Of a stretch of DNA of 64,000 nt, positions 28,580 to 37,435 are shown piece by piece (positions within the stretch are counted from its first letter, which is position 1; every line of letters begins with the position of its first letter). Under the pieces are notes generated by a model. The model did no database searches and was not told the DNA's origin. It was given only the letters and a program-made list of their open reading frames with translations. Origin of the DNA: Pseudomonas sp. MM223 (lineage in GTDB: Bacteria > Pseudomonadota > Gammaproteobacteria > Pseudomonadales > Pseudomonadaceae); contig OX352322.1 in NCBI GenBank assembly GCA_947090765.1, positions 6,069,001 through 6,133,000 of the forward strand, written 5' to 3'. The position numbers were made by a program, and so were the translations under genes.

Positions 28580-29212
28580 ATGCTGCCGCGCGCCGAACAG
28601 AAACTACAAACCCGCCAGGCCCTGCTCGATGCCGCCTGCCTGCTCATGGAGAGTGGCCGTGGTTTCGGCAGCATCAGCCTGCGTGAAGTAGCGAAGACAG
28701 CGGGCATCGTACCCACCGGCTTCTACCGGCATTTCTCCGACATGGACGCCCTGGGCCTGGCCCTGGTGGCCGAAATCGACACCACCTTCCGCCAGACCAT
28801 CCGCCTGGTGCGCCAGAACGAATTCGAACTGGGCGGCATCACGGACGCTTCGGTGCGCATTTTTCTCGACGTGGTGGCAGCCCACCGCGCGCAGTTCCTG
28901 TTTCTGGCCCGCGAGCAATACGGTGGCTCACAGGCCGTGCGCCAGGCCATTGCCCGCCTGCGCCAGGACATCAGCGATGACCTGGCCACCGACCTGGCGC
29001 GCATGAAGCGCTGGCAGCACCTGGACAGCGCCGCGCTGGCGGTGATGGCCGACCTGGTGGTGAAGACCGTATTCGCTACCCTGCCCGAGCTTATCGACAG
29101 CCCAGAATCGGGTTATCCACAGGCGCTGACACCGCAGGAAAAGATTACCCAACAGTTGCGCTTCATCTTTGTCGGCGCGCGGCACTGGCAAGGGCTCGGC
29201 AACCCGGGTTGA
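28580..29212 (+). CDS. TetR-family regulator, FabR/DesT-like
   Basis: A 210-residue TetR-fold repressor. The N-terminal HTH (about 25-55; ISLREVAKTAGIVPTGFYRH, then FSDMDALGLALV) closely follows FabR, the repressor of unsaturated fatty acid synthesis genes. The C-terminal ligand domain is unspecific. The start at 28580 (MLPRAEQKLQTRQ) is preferred over a GTG-type start at 28547, which would run into the terminator of the preceding gene. Target genes are not adjacent, so the lipid role is inferred from similarity only. Confidence 0.82.
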   Translation: MLPRAEQKLQTRQALLDAACLLMESGRGFGSISLREVAKTAGIVPTGFYRHFSDMDALGLALVAEIDTTFRQTIRLVRQNEFELGGITDASVRIFLDVVAAHRAQFLFLAREQYGGSQAVRQAIARLRQDISDDLATDLARMKRWQHLDSAALAVMADLVVKTVFATLPELIDSPESGYPQALTPQEKITQQLRFIFVGARHWQGLGNPG

Positions 29213-29230
29213 TAGCTAGCCTGTTCTGGC

Positions 29231-29318
29231 CCCATCGCCGGCAAGCCAGCTCCCACAGGTATCCCACATTGCTCGGGCCTGTGGTAATCCTGTGGGAGCT
29301 GGCTTGCCGGCGATAGGC
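29231..29318. repeat. REP pair after fabR-like gene
   Basis: Arms ATCGCCGGCAAGCCAGCTCC at 29234-29253 and the reverse complement at 29294-29313. Same family as at 12.5, 17.3, 30.5, 32.0, 41.2 and 43.7 kb. Confidence 0.86.
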
Positions 29319-29386
29319 CCGCACAGGCTACCGAGAACCCCAGTTCTGCTACCATGGCGCCCTGCCCGACAGCAACGAGCGCCGAC

Positions 29387-30484
29387 ATGTCCGACCCCCG
29401 CCCCACCCTGCCTGAACTGGCCCGCTTCAACCAGCACATCGCCGAATGCATCGTGCCGTTGTGGCAAGGCCCGGGCTGGAACGCCGACATGGCCCTGCCC
29501 TACGAGGCCCTGGACGCCCAGCACCAGCCTTTGCCGGTGCAGCGCTACCGGGCCATGGCCTGTGCACGCCAGCTGTACCTGTTCAGCAGCCGTATCGGGC
29601 AACCGGGCGCGGCCGAGCGTGCGGCGGCGTTATTCCGCTCGCTGCAAAAGCACTTCCACGATGCCGAGCACGGTGGCTGGTTCTACAGCATCGACGCCCA
29701 GGGCAAGCCGCTGGACCGGCGCAAGGACCTGTACACCCACGCGTTCATCGTCTTTGCCTGCGCGCACTACTGGGGCAAGGTACACGACAGCCTGGTTCAA
29801 TCCACACTGAACGCCGCGCTGGACATCATCGACCAGCAATTCGCCCGTGACGACGGCCTGTACGAAGCCAGCCTGGGCGAAGACTGGGCCGACCTGGGCA
29901 GCGGCCCGCTGCAAAACCCGCAGATGCACCTGGCCGAGGCGTTTTTGCAGGTGCTGGCGGTGCGTGACGATGACCCTACCCAGCAGTCGCTGCTGCAGCT
30001 GTGTGAAGCGCTGCAGGCGCACTTCGTCGAGCCGGCCCACGGCCTGATGCTGGAAAAACCACGCGGGGCTGTGGATAACTGGTTCGAGCCGGGGCACCAG
30101 TTCGAGTGGTTCTACCTGCTGCACACCTCGCCGCTGCTGCGTGACACACCGCTGCATGCGTCCATCGACCGGGCTTTTGGCTTTGCCGAACAGTACGGGG
30201 TGAAAGAGGGAGCGGTGCTGGCGATGCTGGATGTGAATGGCCAGGTGCTAGATGCCACACAGCGCATCTGGGCCCAAGCGGAATACCTGCGGGCGCTCGC
30301 GTTGCGCGCGGGGAGCGAGGCGAAGCTGGTTGAGCAGTTGCAGGCGCTGGAAGCGCGGTTCTTGCGGGACGAGGGCTGGTATGAGTGCCGGGATGGTGAA
30401 GGCAACGTCAGTCGGCATGATATGCCTTCCACTACGCCCTATCATCTCGCGACCTGCCTGGAAGGTTTGCAGCGCCTGAGCTGA
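29387..30484 (+). CDS. AGE-family epimerase/isomerase (mannose isomerase-like)
   Basis: A 365-residue (alpha/alpha)6-barrel protein of the N-acylglucosamine 2-epimerase family. Conserved blocks include KDLYTHAFIVFACAHYWGKV (catalytic His region), NPQMHLAEAFLQVL, and WFEPGHQFEWFYLL, which carry the His/Glu catalytic residues of the family. Bacterial members interconvert mannose/fructose or similar sugars; the exact sugar is not assignable. ATG 29387 (MSDPRPTLPELARF) fits better than an ATG at 29354. Flanked on both sides by REP pairs, so probably monocistronic. Confidence 0.85.
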   Translation: MSDPRPTLPELARFNQHIAECIVPLWQGPGWNADMALPYEALDAQHQPLPVQRYRAMACARQLYLFSSRIGQPGAAERAAALFRSLQKHFHDAEHGGWFYSIDAQGKPLDRRKDLYTHAFIVFACAHYWGKVHDSLVQSTLNAALDIIDQQFARDDGLYEASLGEDWADLGSGPLQNPQMHLAEAFLQVLAVRDDDPTQQSLLQLCEALQAHFVEPAHGLMLEKPRGAVDNWFEPGHQFEWFYLLHTSPLLRDTPLHASIDRAFGFAEQYGVKEGAVLAMLDVNGQVLDATQRIWAQAEYLRALALRAGSEAKLVEQLQALEARFLRDEGWYECRDGEGNVSRHDMPSTTPYHLATCLEGLQRLS

Positions 30485-30486
30485 CG

Positions 30487-30588
30487 CCATCGCCGGCAAG
30501 CCAGCTCCCACAGGTACTGCGCCGCCCTCAAGCCTTTTGCGATCCCTGTGGGAGCTGGCTTGCCGGCGATGGGCCGCAAAGCGGCCCC
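30487..30588. repeat. REP pair between AGE gene and SDR gene
   Basis: Arms CATCGCCGGCAAGCCAGCTC (30488-30507) and the reverse complement (30551-30570), then a GGGCCGCAAAGCGGCCCC hairpin. Lies between converging genes, 2 bases from one stop. Confidence 0.86.
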
Positions 30589-30599
30589 GCTTCTCTGGA

Positions 30600-31367
30600 T
30601 CAGCCCTTGACCGAACGGTCGATGGAGAACCCTGCCCAATCCTGGCTCACCGGCATCAGCTCCAGGCTGTTGATGTTGATGTGCGCCGGCTGGTTGAGGA
30701 TCCAGAAGATGGTCTCGGCAATGTCCTGCGGCTGGATCGGCTCGGCACCTGCGTAGGTGGCGTCGTACTTGGCCTGGTCACCGCCGAAGCGCACCAGCGA
30801 GAACTCGCTTTCGCACAGGCCCGGCTCGATATTGCTCACACGCACGCCAGTGCCGCGCAGGTCACAGCGCAGGCTCAGCGAGAACTGGCCGACGAAGGCC
30901 TTGGTGCCGCCATACACGTTGCTGCCCGGGTACGGGTAGTTGCCCGCCACCGAACCTACGTTGAGGATCGAAGCCCCACGACCGTGGGCGATCAGGCGTG
31001 GAAGCAGCAGGCGGGTGGTGTACATCAGGCCCTTGATGTTGGTGTCGACCATGGTTTCCCAGTCGTCCAGGCTGCAGTTCTGCGCCGCATCCACCCCCAG
31101 TGCCAGGCCAGCGTTGTTGACCAGGCCGCGAATTTTTTCGAACCCGGCCGGCAGATTGGCGATGGCCTGCTCCATGGCTTTGCGGTCACGCACGTCGAGT
31201 ACCAGGCCGTGCACTTCGGTCTTGGCCGACAGTTCGGCGCACAGGGCGTCCAGGCGCTCCTTGCGGCGGCCGGTGAGCACCAGTTTCCAGCCGGCTTCGG
31301 CAAAGCGGCGGGCGGTGGCCTCGCCGAAACCGGAAGTGGCGCCAGTGATGAATACGGTGGACGTCAT
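30600..31367 (-). CDS. Short-chain dehydrogenase/reductase (YdfG-like)
   Basis: A 255-residue classical SDR. NADP-binding motif TGATSGFG at residues 8-15, NNAG at about 84-87, catalytic Ser139, Tyr152 and Lys156 (YGGTK). The sequence follows YdfG, which oxidises 3-hydroxy acids and L-allo-threonine and reduces malonic semialdehyde; this substrate range is inferred. The ATG at 31367 (MTSTVFITG) has GAGGAACAGAGC ahead; the nine extra upstream codons are less likely. The region upstream carries the DnaA-box cluster. Confidence 0.88.
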   Translation of the reverse strand: MTSTVFITGATSGFGEATARRFAEAGWKLVLTGRRKERLDALCAELSAKTEVHGLVLDVRDRKAMEQAIANLPAGFEKIRGLVNNAGLALGVDAAQNCSLDDWETMVDTNIKGLMYTTRLLLPRLIAHGRGASILNVGSVAGNYPYPGSNVYGGTKAFVGQFSLSLRCDLRGTGVRVSNIEPGLCESEFSLVRFGGDQAKYDATYAGAEPIQPQDIAETIFWILNQPAHININSLELMPVSQDWAGFSIDRSVKG

Positions 31368-31515
31368 GCTCTGTTCCTCACGGTAGGTTGTCATCGGCAG
31401 CTTTGCAGCATGCCCGCGCCGGGCGCTGTCAGCAAGCCGTTCAGGGCGCTGTACATTTTTTATTCATATCCGGCAAACCCTTGCGGCAGAAGGCTCGGCG
31501 CCAGCTATGCGCATG

Positions 31516-31925
31516 TTATCCACAAGGCTTTCCCCACGGATTGGGGGCAACTTGTCCGCCGTGCGGAACCCTTTCAGCGTTGCGTGGTCGGTGGATATCT
31601 TTTCGGTGATGGCGCTAGGCTTTCAAGCATGCCGCCTGTAGCGGTCTGTCCAACGTTTTCCCACAGAGTTATCCACAGGCACAGCATTGATTTTGGAGTG
31701 CTTTCAGGGCCGTGGAAAACCTAACGAAATCATCCACAAGGCAGATGTGATCAAAAAATGATCGCATCGCTACAGGGCTTGGTATCAAAGGGCTTGAGCA
31801 AGATGCCACCATGTTTTCCACAGGCGGCTCCACATTATCCGTGGACAAGATCCAGCCTGTGGAAACAAGGGCTTGCGAGGGGATAGTGACGTGCATCGAG
31901 AGAGAGGCGCGACAAGTTGTCCACA
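31516..31925. other. Cluster of DnaA-box-like sites in a long non-coding region
   Basis: The 695-base gap 31368-32062 has no plausible gene. Within it are TTATCCACA at 31516-31524 and 31669-31677 and TTTTCCACA at 31814-31822, all fitting the DnaA-box consensus TTWTNCACA. One-mismatch sites are TTTCCCACA 31657-31665, TCATCCACA 31730-31738, TTGTCCACA 31917-31925 and, on the minus strand, TTTTCCACG 31711-31719 and GTTTCCACA 31858-31866. Eight sites in 410 bases is far above chance. A role like E. coli datA or DARS (DnaA titration or reactivation) is inferred; there is no dnaA or AT-rich unwinding element here, so not oriC. Confidence 0.65.
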
Positions 31926-31935
31926 TTGAAAAATG

Positions 31936-32053
31936 GGGCTGCTGTGCAGCCCATCGCCGGCAAGCCAGCTTCCCACAGGGATCGCACAAACCTTGAAGGC
32001 AGCGCAGTACCTGTGGGAGCTGGCTTGCCGGCGATGGGCCGCAAAGCGGCCCC
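31936..32053. repeat. REP pair downstream of livF
   Basis: GGGGCTGCTGTGCAGCCC hairpin (31936-31953), arms CATCGCCGGCAAGCCAGCTT (31952-31971) and the reverse complement (32018-32037), then GGCCGCAAAGCGGCCCC. It marks the 3' end of the liv operon. Confidence 0.86.
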
Positions 32054-32062
32054 GGTTGTAAC

Positions 32063-32780
32063 TCAGTGCCCGCCGAGATAGGCGTTACGCACTTCCTCGT
32101 TGACCAGCAGCTCCTGCCCGGTCCCGGTCATGCGAATTTCCCCGTTGACCATCACATACGCCCGGTCGGACAGCTTCAACGCATGGTTGGCGTTCTGCTC
32201 CACCAGGAAGATGGTCATCCCGGTCTTGGCCAGCTTCACGCAGGGTAGAGAAGATCTGCTTGACCACGATCGGCGCCAGCCCCAGCGAGGGCTCGTCCAG
32301 CAACAGCAACTTTGGCCGGCTCATCAGCGCCCGGGCAATTGCCAGCATCTGCTGCTCGCCACCGGACATGGTCATGGCCCGCTGGTTACGCCGCTCTTTC
32401 AGCCGCGGGAACAGCTCGTACATGCGCTGCATGTCTTCAGCGGCATGCTTGTCGCCGATGGGGATGGTGCCCATCATCAGGTTTTCCTCGACGGTCATGT
32501 CGGGGAATACCCGGCGCCCTTCCGGCGACTGGGCGATGCCGTTGGACGCAATGTAGTGCGACGACTTGCGGGTAATGTCGGTGCCGCGATAGACGATATG
32601 CCCGGACGCCGCCCGCGGCTGGCCGAAGATCGACATCAGCAGGGTCGACTTGCCCGCACCGTTGGCCCCGATCAGGCTGACCGTCTCGCCTTCGTTGATG
32701 TGCATCGAAACCTTTTTCAGCGCCTGGATCGGCCCGTAGAACACGTCCAGGTCCTTCAGCTCGAGAATGGGTGCACTCAT
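32063..32780 (-). pseudogene. livF: Branched-chain amino acid ABC transporter ATPase LivF, frameshifted as given
   Basis: Starts MSAPILELKDLDVFYGPIQA; Walker A GANGAGKS at 38-45, signature MSGGEQQMLAIARA, Walker B LLLLDEPSLGLAPI. After FSTLRE the frame is lost at about 32233: GAAGCTGGCC carries one base too many relative to GAG-CTG-GCC. The correct continuation (AKTGMTIFLVEQNANHALKL ... AYLGGH) is read in the next frame to a TGA at 32063. The span is 3n+1 bases, consistent with one inserted base. The joined protein would be about 238 residues, normal for LivF. Start overlaps the livG stop (ATGA). One clean indel; sequencing error is possible. Confidence 0.87.
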
Positions 32781-33652
32781 ACCAGTTCCTCTTCGTCTGC
32801 ACCCAGGTAGGCGGCGATCACCGTCGGGTTGTGGCGGATTTCCTGCGGCGCACCTTCGGCAATCACGTTGCCGTGGTCCAGCACCACGATATGGTCGGAA
32901 ATGCTCATGACCATGCCCATGTCGTGCTCGATCAGCACCACGGTGATGTCGTGCTCGTCTCGCAGCACCCGGATCATGCGGCTGAGGGCCTCGGTTTCCT
33001 GCGGGTTCAGGCCCGCCGCCGGTTCGTCCAGGCAGATGATCTTCGGCCGCGTGCACATGGCCCGGGCGATTTCCAGGCGGCGCTGCTGGCCGTACGACAG
33101 CTCGCCGGCCAGGCGGTTGGCGCAGTCGACCAGGTCGACCACTTCCAGCCAGTAGAAGGCGTGGTCCAGCGCATCGCTTTCGGCCTTGCGGTAGGCCTTG
33201 GTGTTGAGCACCCCGGCCAGCAGGTTGCGGTTGACCCACATGTGCTGGGCCACCAGCAGGTTCTCCACCACCGACATTTCCTTGAACAGGCGAATGTTCT
33301 GGAAGGTGCGCGCCAAACCTGCGCGGTTGACCAGGTGGGTACCGCCAAACATCTTGTAGTACATGCGGCTGGCAAAGCGCGCCGGCGACACGAAGTCCGC
33401 CGCCTGGAAGCGCTCGCCAAGCAGCTGGATGACGTTGGTGTGGCTGCCGCGCACGTTCAGTTCGATGCGCCCGCCACTGGCCTTGTAGAAGCCGGTCAGG
33501 CAGTTGAACACCGTAGTCTTGCCGGCGCCGTTGGGGCCGATCAGGGCGAAGATCTGGTTGCGGCGGACCTTCAGGCTGACATCGCTGAGCGCCTTGATGC
33601 CGCCGAACTGCATCATCAGGTTGTCCACCGAGAGAATGATATCGTCGCTCAT
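32777..33652 (-). CDS. livG: Branched-chain amino acid ABC transporter ATPase LivG
   Basis: A 291-residue ATPase: Walker A GPNGAGKT at 39-46, signature LSYGQQRRLEIARA, Walker B IICLDEPAAGLNP. The insert between the two (about 75-105) is typical of LivG. It overlaps both livM upstream (start within the livM stop) and livF downstream by 4 bases, a tightly coupled operon. Confidence 0.95.
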   Translation of the reverse strand: MSDDIILSVDNLMMQFGGIKALSDVSLKVRRNQIFALIGPNGAGKTTVFNCLTGFYKASGGRIELNVRGSHTNVIQLLGERFQAADFVSPARFASRMYYKMFGGTHLVNRAGLARTFQNIRLFKEMSVVENLLVAQHMWVNRNLLAGVLNTKAYRKAESDALDHAFYWLEVVDLVDCANRLAGELSYGQQRRLEIARAMCTRPKIICLDEPAAGLNPQETEALSRMIRVLRDEHDITVVLIEHDMGMVMSISDHIVVLDHGNVIAEGAPQEIRHNPTVIAAYLGADEEELV

Positions 33653-34950
33653 GGCGCCACTCCTTTACGCGGGGTCACACCGGTACGGCTGATGCGGATC
33701 AGCCCACGCGGTCGCCAGATCATCATCAGCACCATCAGCACGCCGAACAGCAGCACCCGGTATTCGGAGAAACTGCGCAGCAGTTCGGGTGCCACGGTCA
33801 GCACGAACGCTGCGATCACCACGCCCACGGTCGACCCCATGCCACCCAGCACGACAATGGCGAGGATCAGCGCCGACTCGAAGAAGGTGAACGACGACGG
33901 GTTGACGAAGCCCTGGTAGGTGGCGAAGAACACCCCGGCCAGACCGGCAGTGGAAGCACCCAGGGTAAAGGCCGAGAGCTTGACCAGCACGTGGTTCAGG
34001 CCCATCGAGCGGCAGGCGATCTCGTCTTCGCGCAGCGCTTCCCAGGCGCGGCCGACCGGCATGCGGGTCAGGCGGTGCTTGATGTACAGCACGGCCAGCA
34101 CCACCAGGAACAGCACCGCGTAGATGAACACGAACTTCAGGTTAGCGTTGTAATCGAAGCCGAAGAACTCGTGGATCGGTACCCCGCCATCCTTGGCCCG
34201 GCGGCCGAACTCCAGGCCGAAGAAGGTTGGCGATGGCGCCGGCATGCCGTTGGGGCCACCGGTGAACGACAGCCAGTTGTTCAGCACCAGGCGGATGATC
34301 TCGCCAAAGCCCAGGGTCACGATTGCCAGGTAATCACCGTGCATGCGTAGCACCGGGAAGCCGAGGATGCACCCCGCCAGTGCTGCGGCGATGGCCGCCA
34401 GGGGTAGCACGCTCCAGAAACCCAGGCCCAGGTACTGGTAACCCAGCGCCAGGCCGTAGGCGCCAATGGCATAGAACGCCACGTAGCCCAGGTCGAGCAG
34501 GCCGGCCAGGCCGACCACGATGTTCAGGCCAAGCCCGAGCAATACGTAGATCAGCCCGAGGATGACCACGGTCAGCAGGTACTTGTTGGCAAAGATCGGG
34601 AAGACGATGGCAATCACCACCAGCGCCGGGATGATGTAGCGCAAGCGCGACTTGTAGTCCGGCGCGTTCACATGCACGCCCGAGCCACCGCTATCGAAGC
34701 CCTGGAGCATGCGCACGCCAGCGGCGGTCTGCAGGTACAGGCTGAGCAGGAAGCGCCCCAGCATCACCCCGCCGACCAGCCAGGCCACCCGGCGCGGCTC
34801 GGCATTGAAGGTGTAGCCGTCGAGCACCACGCCGACGACCGGGCCAAACACAATGAGTGCCAGCAGGCCAGCGACGATAGTCTCCAGCAGGCTGCGTTTA
34901 AGGTCGAAACCCTTGGTTTCGGAAGCAGAGGCAGTTTTGGCAACGGACAT
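33649..34950 (-). CDS. livM: Branched-chain amino acid ABC transporter permease LivM
   Basis: A 433-residue LivM permease with about 10 helices and the LivM N-terminal extension; conserved blocks GLGLNIVVGLAGLLDLGYVA and AFTLGASTAGLAGVFFATYQ. ATG 34950 (MSVAKTASASETKG) follows the livH stop by 2 bases; an ATG two codons earlier would overlap livH slightly. Together with LivH it forms the membrane channel. Confidence 0.94.
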   Translation of the reverse strand: MSVAKTASASETKGFDLKRSLLETIVAGLLALIVFGPVVGVVLDGYTFNAEPRRVAWLVGGVMLGRFLLSLYLQTAAGVRMLQGFDSGGSGVHVNAPDYKSRLRYIIPALVVIAIVFPIFANKYLLTVVILGLIYVLLGLGLNIVVGLAGLLDLGYVAFYAIGAYGLALGYQYLGLGFWSVLPLAAIAAALAGCILGFPVLRMHGDYLAIVTLGFGEIIRLVLNNWLSFTGGPNGMPAPSPTFFGLEFGRRAKDGGVPIHEFFGFDYNANLKFVFIYAVLFLVVLAVLYIKHRLTRMPVGRAWEALREDEIACRSMGLNHVLVKLSAFTLGASTAGLAGVFFATYQGFVNPSSFTFFESALILAIVVLGGMGSTVGVVIAAFVLTVAPELLRSFSEYRVLLFGVLMVLMMIWRPRGLIRISRTGVTPRKGVAP

Positions 34951-34952
34951 GT

Positions 34953-35867
34953 TCACACCTTAGCCACGAGCGGGCGACCCAGCAGGCCTTGTGGGCGGAA
35001 GATAAGGATCATCACCAGCAGCGAGAAGCTGAACACGTCCTTGTAGTCGGAGTTGATCAGGCCAGAGAACAGCGACTCGGAAATACCCAGGATGATGCCG
35101 CCAAGCATGGCGCCAGGCAGCGAGCCGATACCCCCGAGCACCGCGGCGGTGAACGCCTTGATGCCGATGATGAAGCCGGCATAGAAGTCGAAGGTGCCGT
35201 AGTTCATGGTGATCAGCACGCCTGCCAGGGCGGCCATTACCGCACCGATGACAAACACGTACGAAATCACCCGGTCGGTGTTGATGCCCAGGATCGAGGC
35301 CATCTTGCGGTCTTGCTGGGTGGCACGGCACATGCGGCCGAGCTTGGTGTACTTGATCACGTAAGTGAGCAGGCCCATGCCCACGAAGGCGGCAATCAGG
35401 ATGAAAATCTTGGTGTAGGTCAGTTGCACGAAGCCAGTGCCGACTTCGACGCGCCAGGCCCCTTCAAGCAGGGTTGGCACGCCTTGCTGGCGGGCGCCCT
35501 GGCTGATCTGTGCGTAGTTCTGCAGGATCAGCGAGATGCCGATGGCACTGATCAGCGGTGCCAGGCGGGTGGAGTTGCGCAGGGGTTTGTAGGCGATGCG
35601 TTCGATGGTGAAGCCATAGACGCCCGTGACGACGACGGTGAACAACAGCGTACCCAACATCAGTAGCGGGAACGACTCGACGCCGAAATAGGCCAGCAAT
35701 GCCAGGCTGATTGCCGCGAGGTACGCGGAAATCATGTACACCTCGCCGTGCGCGAAGTTGATCATGCCGATGATGCCATAGACCATTGTGTAGCCGATGG
35801 CGATCAGGCCATAGACCGACCCAAGGGTCAGGCCGTTGACCAGTTGCTGCAGGAAAATACCATCCAT
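34953..35867 (-). CDS. livH: Branched-chain amino acid ABC transporter permease LivH
   Basis: A 304-residue permease, MDGIFLQQLVNGLTLGSVYG at the start and GIIGMINFAHGEVYMISAYL near 31-50, both LivH signatures; about 8 helices. It lies 154 bases downstream of braC, and that gap contains a strong hairpin, a usual arrangement for making the binding protein in excess over the membrane parts. Confidence 0.95.
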   Translation of the reverse strand: MDGIFLQQLVNGLTLGSVYGLIAIGYTMVYGIIGMINFAHGEVYMISAYLAAISLALLAYFGVESFPLLMLGTLLFTVVVTGVYGFTIERIAYKPLRNSTRLAPLISAIGISLILQNYAQISQGARQQGVPTLLEGAWRVEVGTGFVQLTYTKIFILIAAFVGMGLLTYVIKYTKLGRMCRATQQDRKMASILGINTDRVISYVFVIGAVMAALAGVLITMNYGTFDFYAGFIIGIKAFTAAVLGGIGSLPGAMLGGIILGISESLFSGLINSDYKDVFSFSLLVMILIFRPQGLLGRPLVAKV

Positions 35868-35988
35868 AACGCAATCTCACCTGATTGAGATTGCACGAGC
35901 GCCGACCACGGCGCGGGCCACCGGTACGGGGCCCTCGCAGCGCAGAACTGTGCAGATCTACGAATAAAGACAGGTACCGCGGGGCTTG

Positions 35989-36010
35989 GGCCCGGGCATC
36001 AGCCCGGGCC
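35989..36010. terminator. Strong hairpin between braC and livH
   Basis: GGCCCGGGC-ATCA-GCCCGGGCC, a perfect 9-bp GC stem, 12 bases after the braC stop. No U-run follows on the minus strand, so it more likely protects braC mRNA or attenuates than fully terminates. Confidence 0.6.
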
Positions 36011-36021
36011 GTGGGCCGTTA

Positions 36022-37158
36022 TTATTTTTGTTTTTCCAGCTGGTGGTATTTACCGTCTTTGTCCCACTGGTAGACCACGTAGTCGGACACGGTCAGGTCG
36101 CCCTTGCTGTCCCACTTCTTCTCGCCCATGACGGTCTGCACCGGGTTGGCTTTAAGCCACTTGGCCGCCTCTTCGCCCTTGTTCGACTTGGCGCCGTTGA
36201 AAGCAGCGGCCAAGGCTTGCAGCGAAGCGTAGGCGTACAGGGTGTAACCTTCAGGTTCGGTACCGGCCTTGCGGAACTCTTCCACCACCGCCTTGCTGTC
36301 GGGCAGCAGGCGTGGGTCGGCGCCGAAGGTCATGTACACGCCATCGACGTATTGCGCGCCGCCGGCAGTGGACACCAGCTCGTCGGTGACGATGCCGTCA
36401 TCGGACATGAACTTGACGTCCTTCAGGCCCTGCTCGCGCAGCTGGCGTACCAGCGGGCCAGCCTCAGGGTGCAGGCCGCCGAAGTAGACCACGTCGGCGC
36501 CGGTAGACCGGATCTTGGTAACCACGGCGCTGAAGTCTTTCTCGCCACGGGTCAGGCCTTCGTACAGCACAGGCTTCACGCCGCGTTTCTCCAGCTGCGC
36601 CTTGGTCGCGTCGGCCAGGCCCTGGCCATAGGTGTCCTTGTCGTGCAGCACCGCGACTTTCTTGCCCTTGAGCACATCGACGATGTAGTCGCCAGCGACG
36701 ATACCCTGCTGGTCGTCACGGCCGCACATGCGGAACATGGCACTCAGGCCGCGCTCGGTAACCTGCGGGTTGGTGGAACCTGGGGTAATGGCGATGACGC
36801 CAGCTTCGTCATACACCTCGGAAGCCGGGATGGTGTTGGAGGAACAGAAGTGGCCAACCACGCCGATCACCTTGTCCTGATCCACCAGGCGGTTGGCCAC
36901 GGCCACGGCCTGCTTCGGTTCGCAGGCGTCATCGCCTTTGACCAGGACGATTTTTTCGCCGTTGACGCCACCGGCTGCGTTGATCTTGTCGGCCGCTGCC
37001 TGCGCACCTTTCATGTACTGCTCGCCAAACGCCGCGTTAGCCCCGGTCATCGGGCCCGCTACACCGATCTTGACGTCGGCCTGAACATACGAAGAAACAC
37101 CCAGTGCCGTAGCTACGGCCAGAGCCAGGAAACCTTTCTTGTAAAACGTCTGCGACAT
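36022..37158 (-). CDS. braC: Branched-chain amino acid ABC transporter binding protein BraC
   Basis: A 378-residue periplasmic Leu/Ile/Val-binding protein. Signal peptide about residues 1-27 (GFLALAVATALGVSSYVQA); the mature domain starts DVKIGVAGPMTGANAAFGEQ. CEPKQA (about 104) holds one of the conserved Cys. First gene of braC-livHMGF. Upstream, a near-perfect sigma-54 element ends about 60 bases before the ATG. AGGAGCACCACCTC precedes the start. Confidence 0.95.
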   Translation of the reverse strand: MSQTFYKKGFLALAVATALGVSSYVQADVKIGVAGPMTGANAAFGEQYMKGAQAAADKINAAGGVNGEKIVLVKGDDACEPKQAVAVANRLVDQDKVIGVVGHFCSSNTIPASEVYDEAGVIAITPGSTNPQVTERGLSAMFRMCGRDDQQGIVAGDYIVDVLKGKKVAVLHDKDTYGQGLADATKAQLEKRGVKPVLYEGLTRGEKDFSAVVTKIRSTGADVVYFGGLHPEAGPLVRQLREQGLKDVKFMSDDGIVTDELVSTAGGAQYVDGVYMTFGADPRLLPDSKAVVEEFRKAGTEPEGYTLYAYASLQALAAAFNGAKSNKGEEAAKWLKANPVQTVMGEKKWDSKGDLTVSDYVVYQWDKDGKYHQLEKQK

Positions 37159-37218
37159 GAGGTGGTGCTCCTAGAGTTTTTTTTGGTTGGCACTACAACT
37201 TCTCAACCCTGTGCTCAG

Positions 37219-37234
37219 AGCAAGGGCCGTGCCA
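37219..37234 (-). promoter_or_regulatory. Sigma-54 promoter of braC-livHMGF
   Basis: On the minus strand the sequence TGGCACGGCCCTTGCT matches the RpoN consensus TGGCACG-N4-TTGCW at every defined position. It ends about 60 bases upstream of the braC ATG, with the run AAAAAAAA between. Confidence 0.82.
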
Positions 37235-37365
37235 TAGGTTTTGTCTTCCGGGAAAACACACTGCTCAGGTGCACAGCAGGCGACCGACGGCCTTTTCTTT
37301 ATTGAGCGTGCAACCGTCTGCCGCGCGGCAGGCGCCACCACACGTACAGACAAGGAGCAACCGCC

Positions 37366-37416
37366 ATGTGCCATCATTGCAACCCTGGCAAGTGTTTACG
37401 TGCAACCGCCCTGTAA
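37366..37416 (+). CDS. Candidate 16-residue Cys-rich peptide (leader ORF)
   Basis: MCHHCNPGKCLRATAL with stop TAA. AAGGAG at 37352-37357, eight bases before the ATG, is an ideal ribosome-binding site. The CxxC...C and HH content are unusual for chance. It is divergent from braC and about 210 bases upstream of pncB. It could be a leader peptide controlling pncB or a small metal-binding peptide; nothing confirms expression. Confidence 0.4.
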   Translation: MCHHCNPGKCLRATAL

Positions 37417-37435
37417 CAGCGGACGTCACCGAAGT

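Noticed and set aside
31516..31925. Region as the chromosomal origin oriC
   Set aside because: No dnaA, dnaN, rpmH or gidA nearby and no AT-rich unwinding repeats; only the DnaA-like boxes are present.
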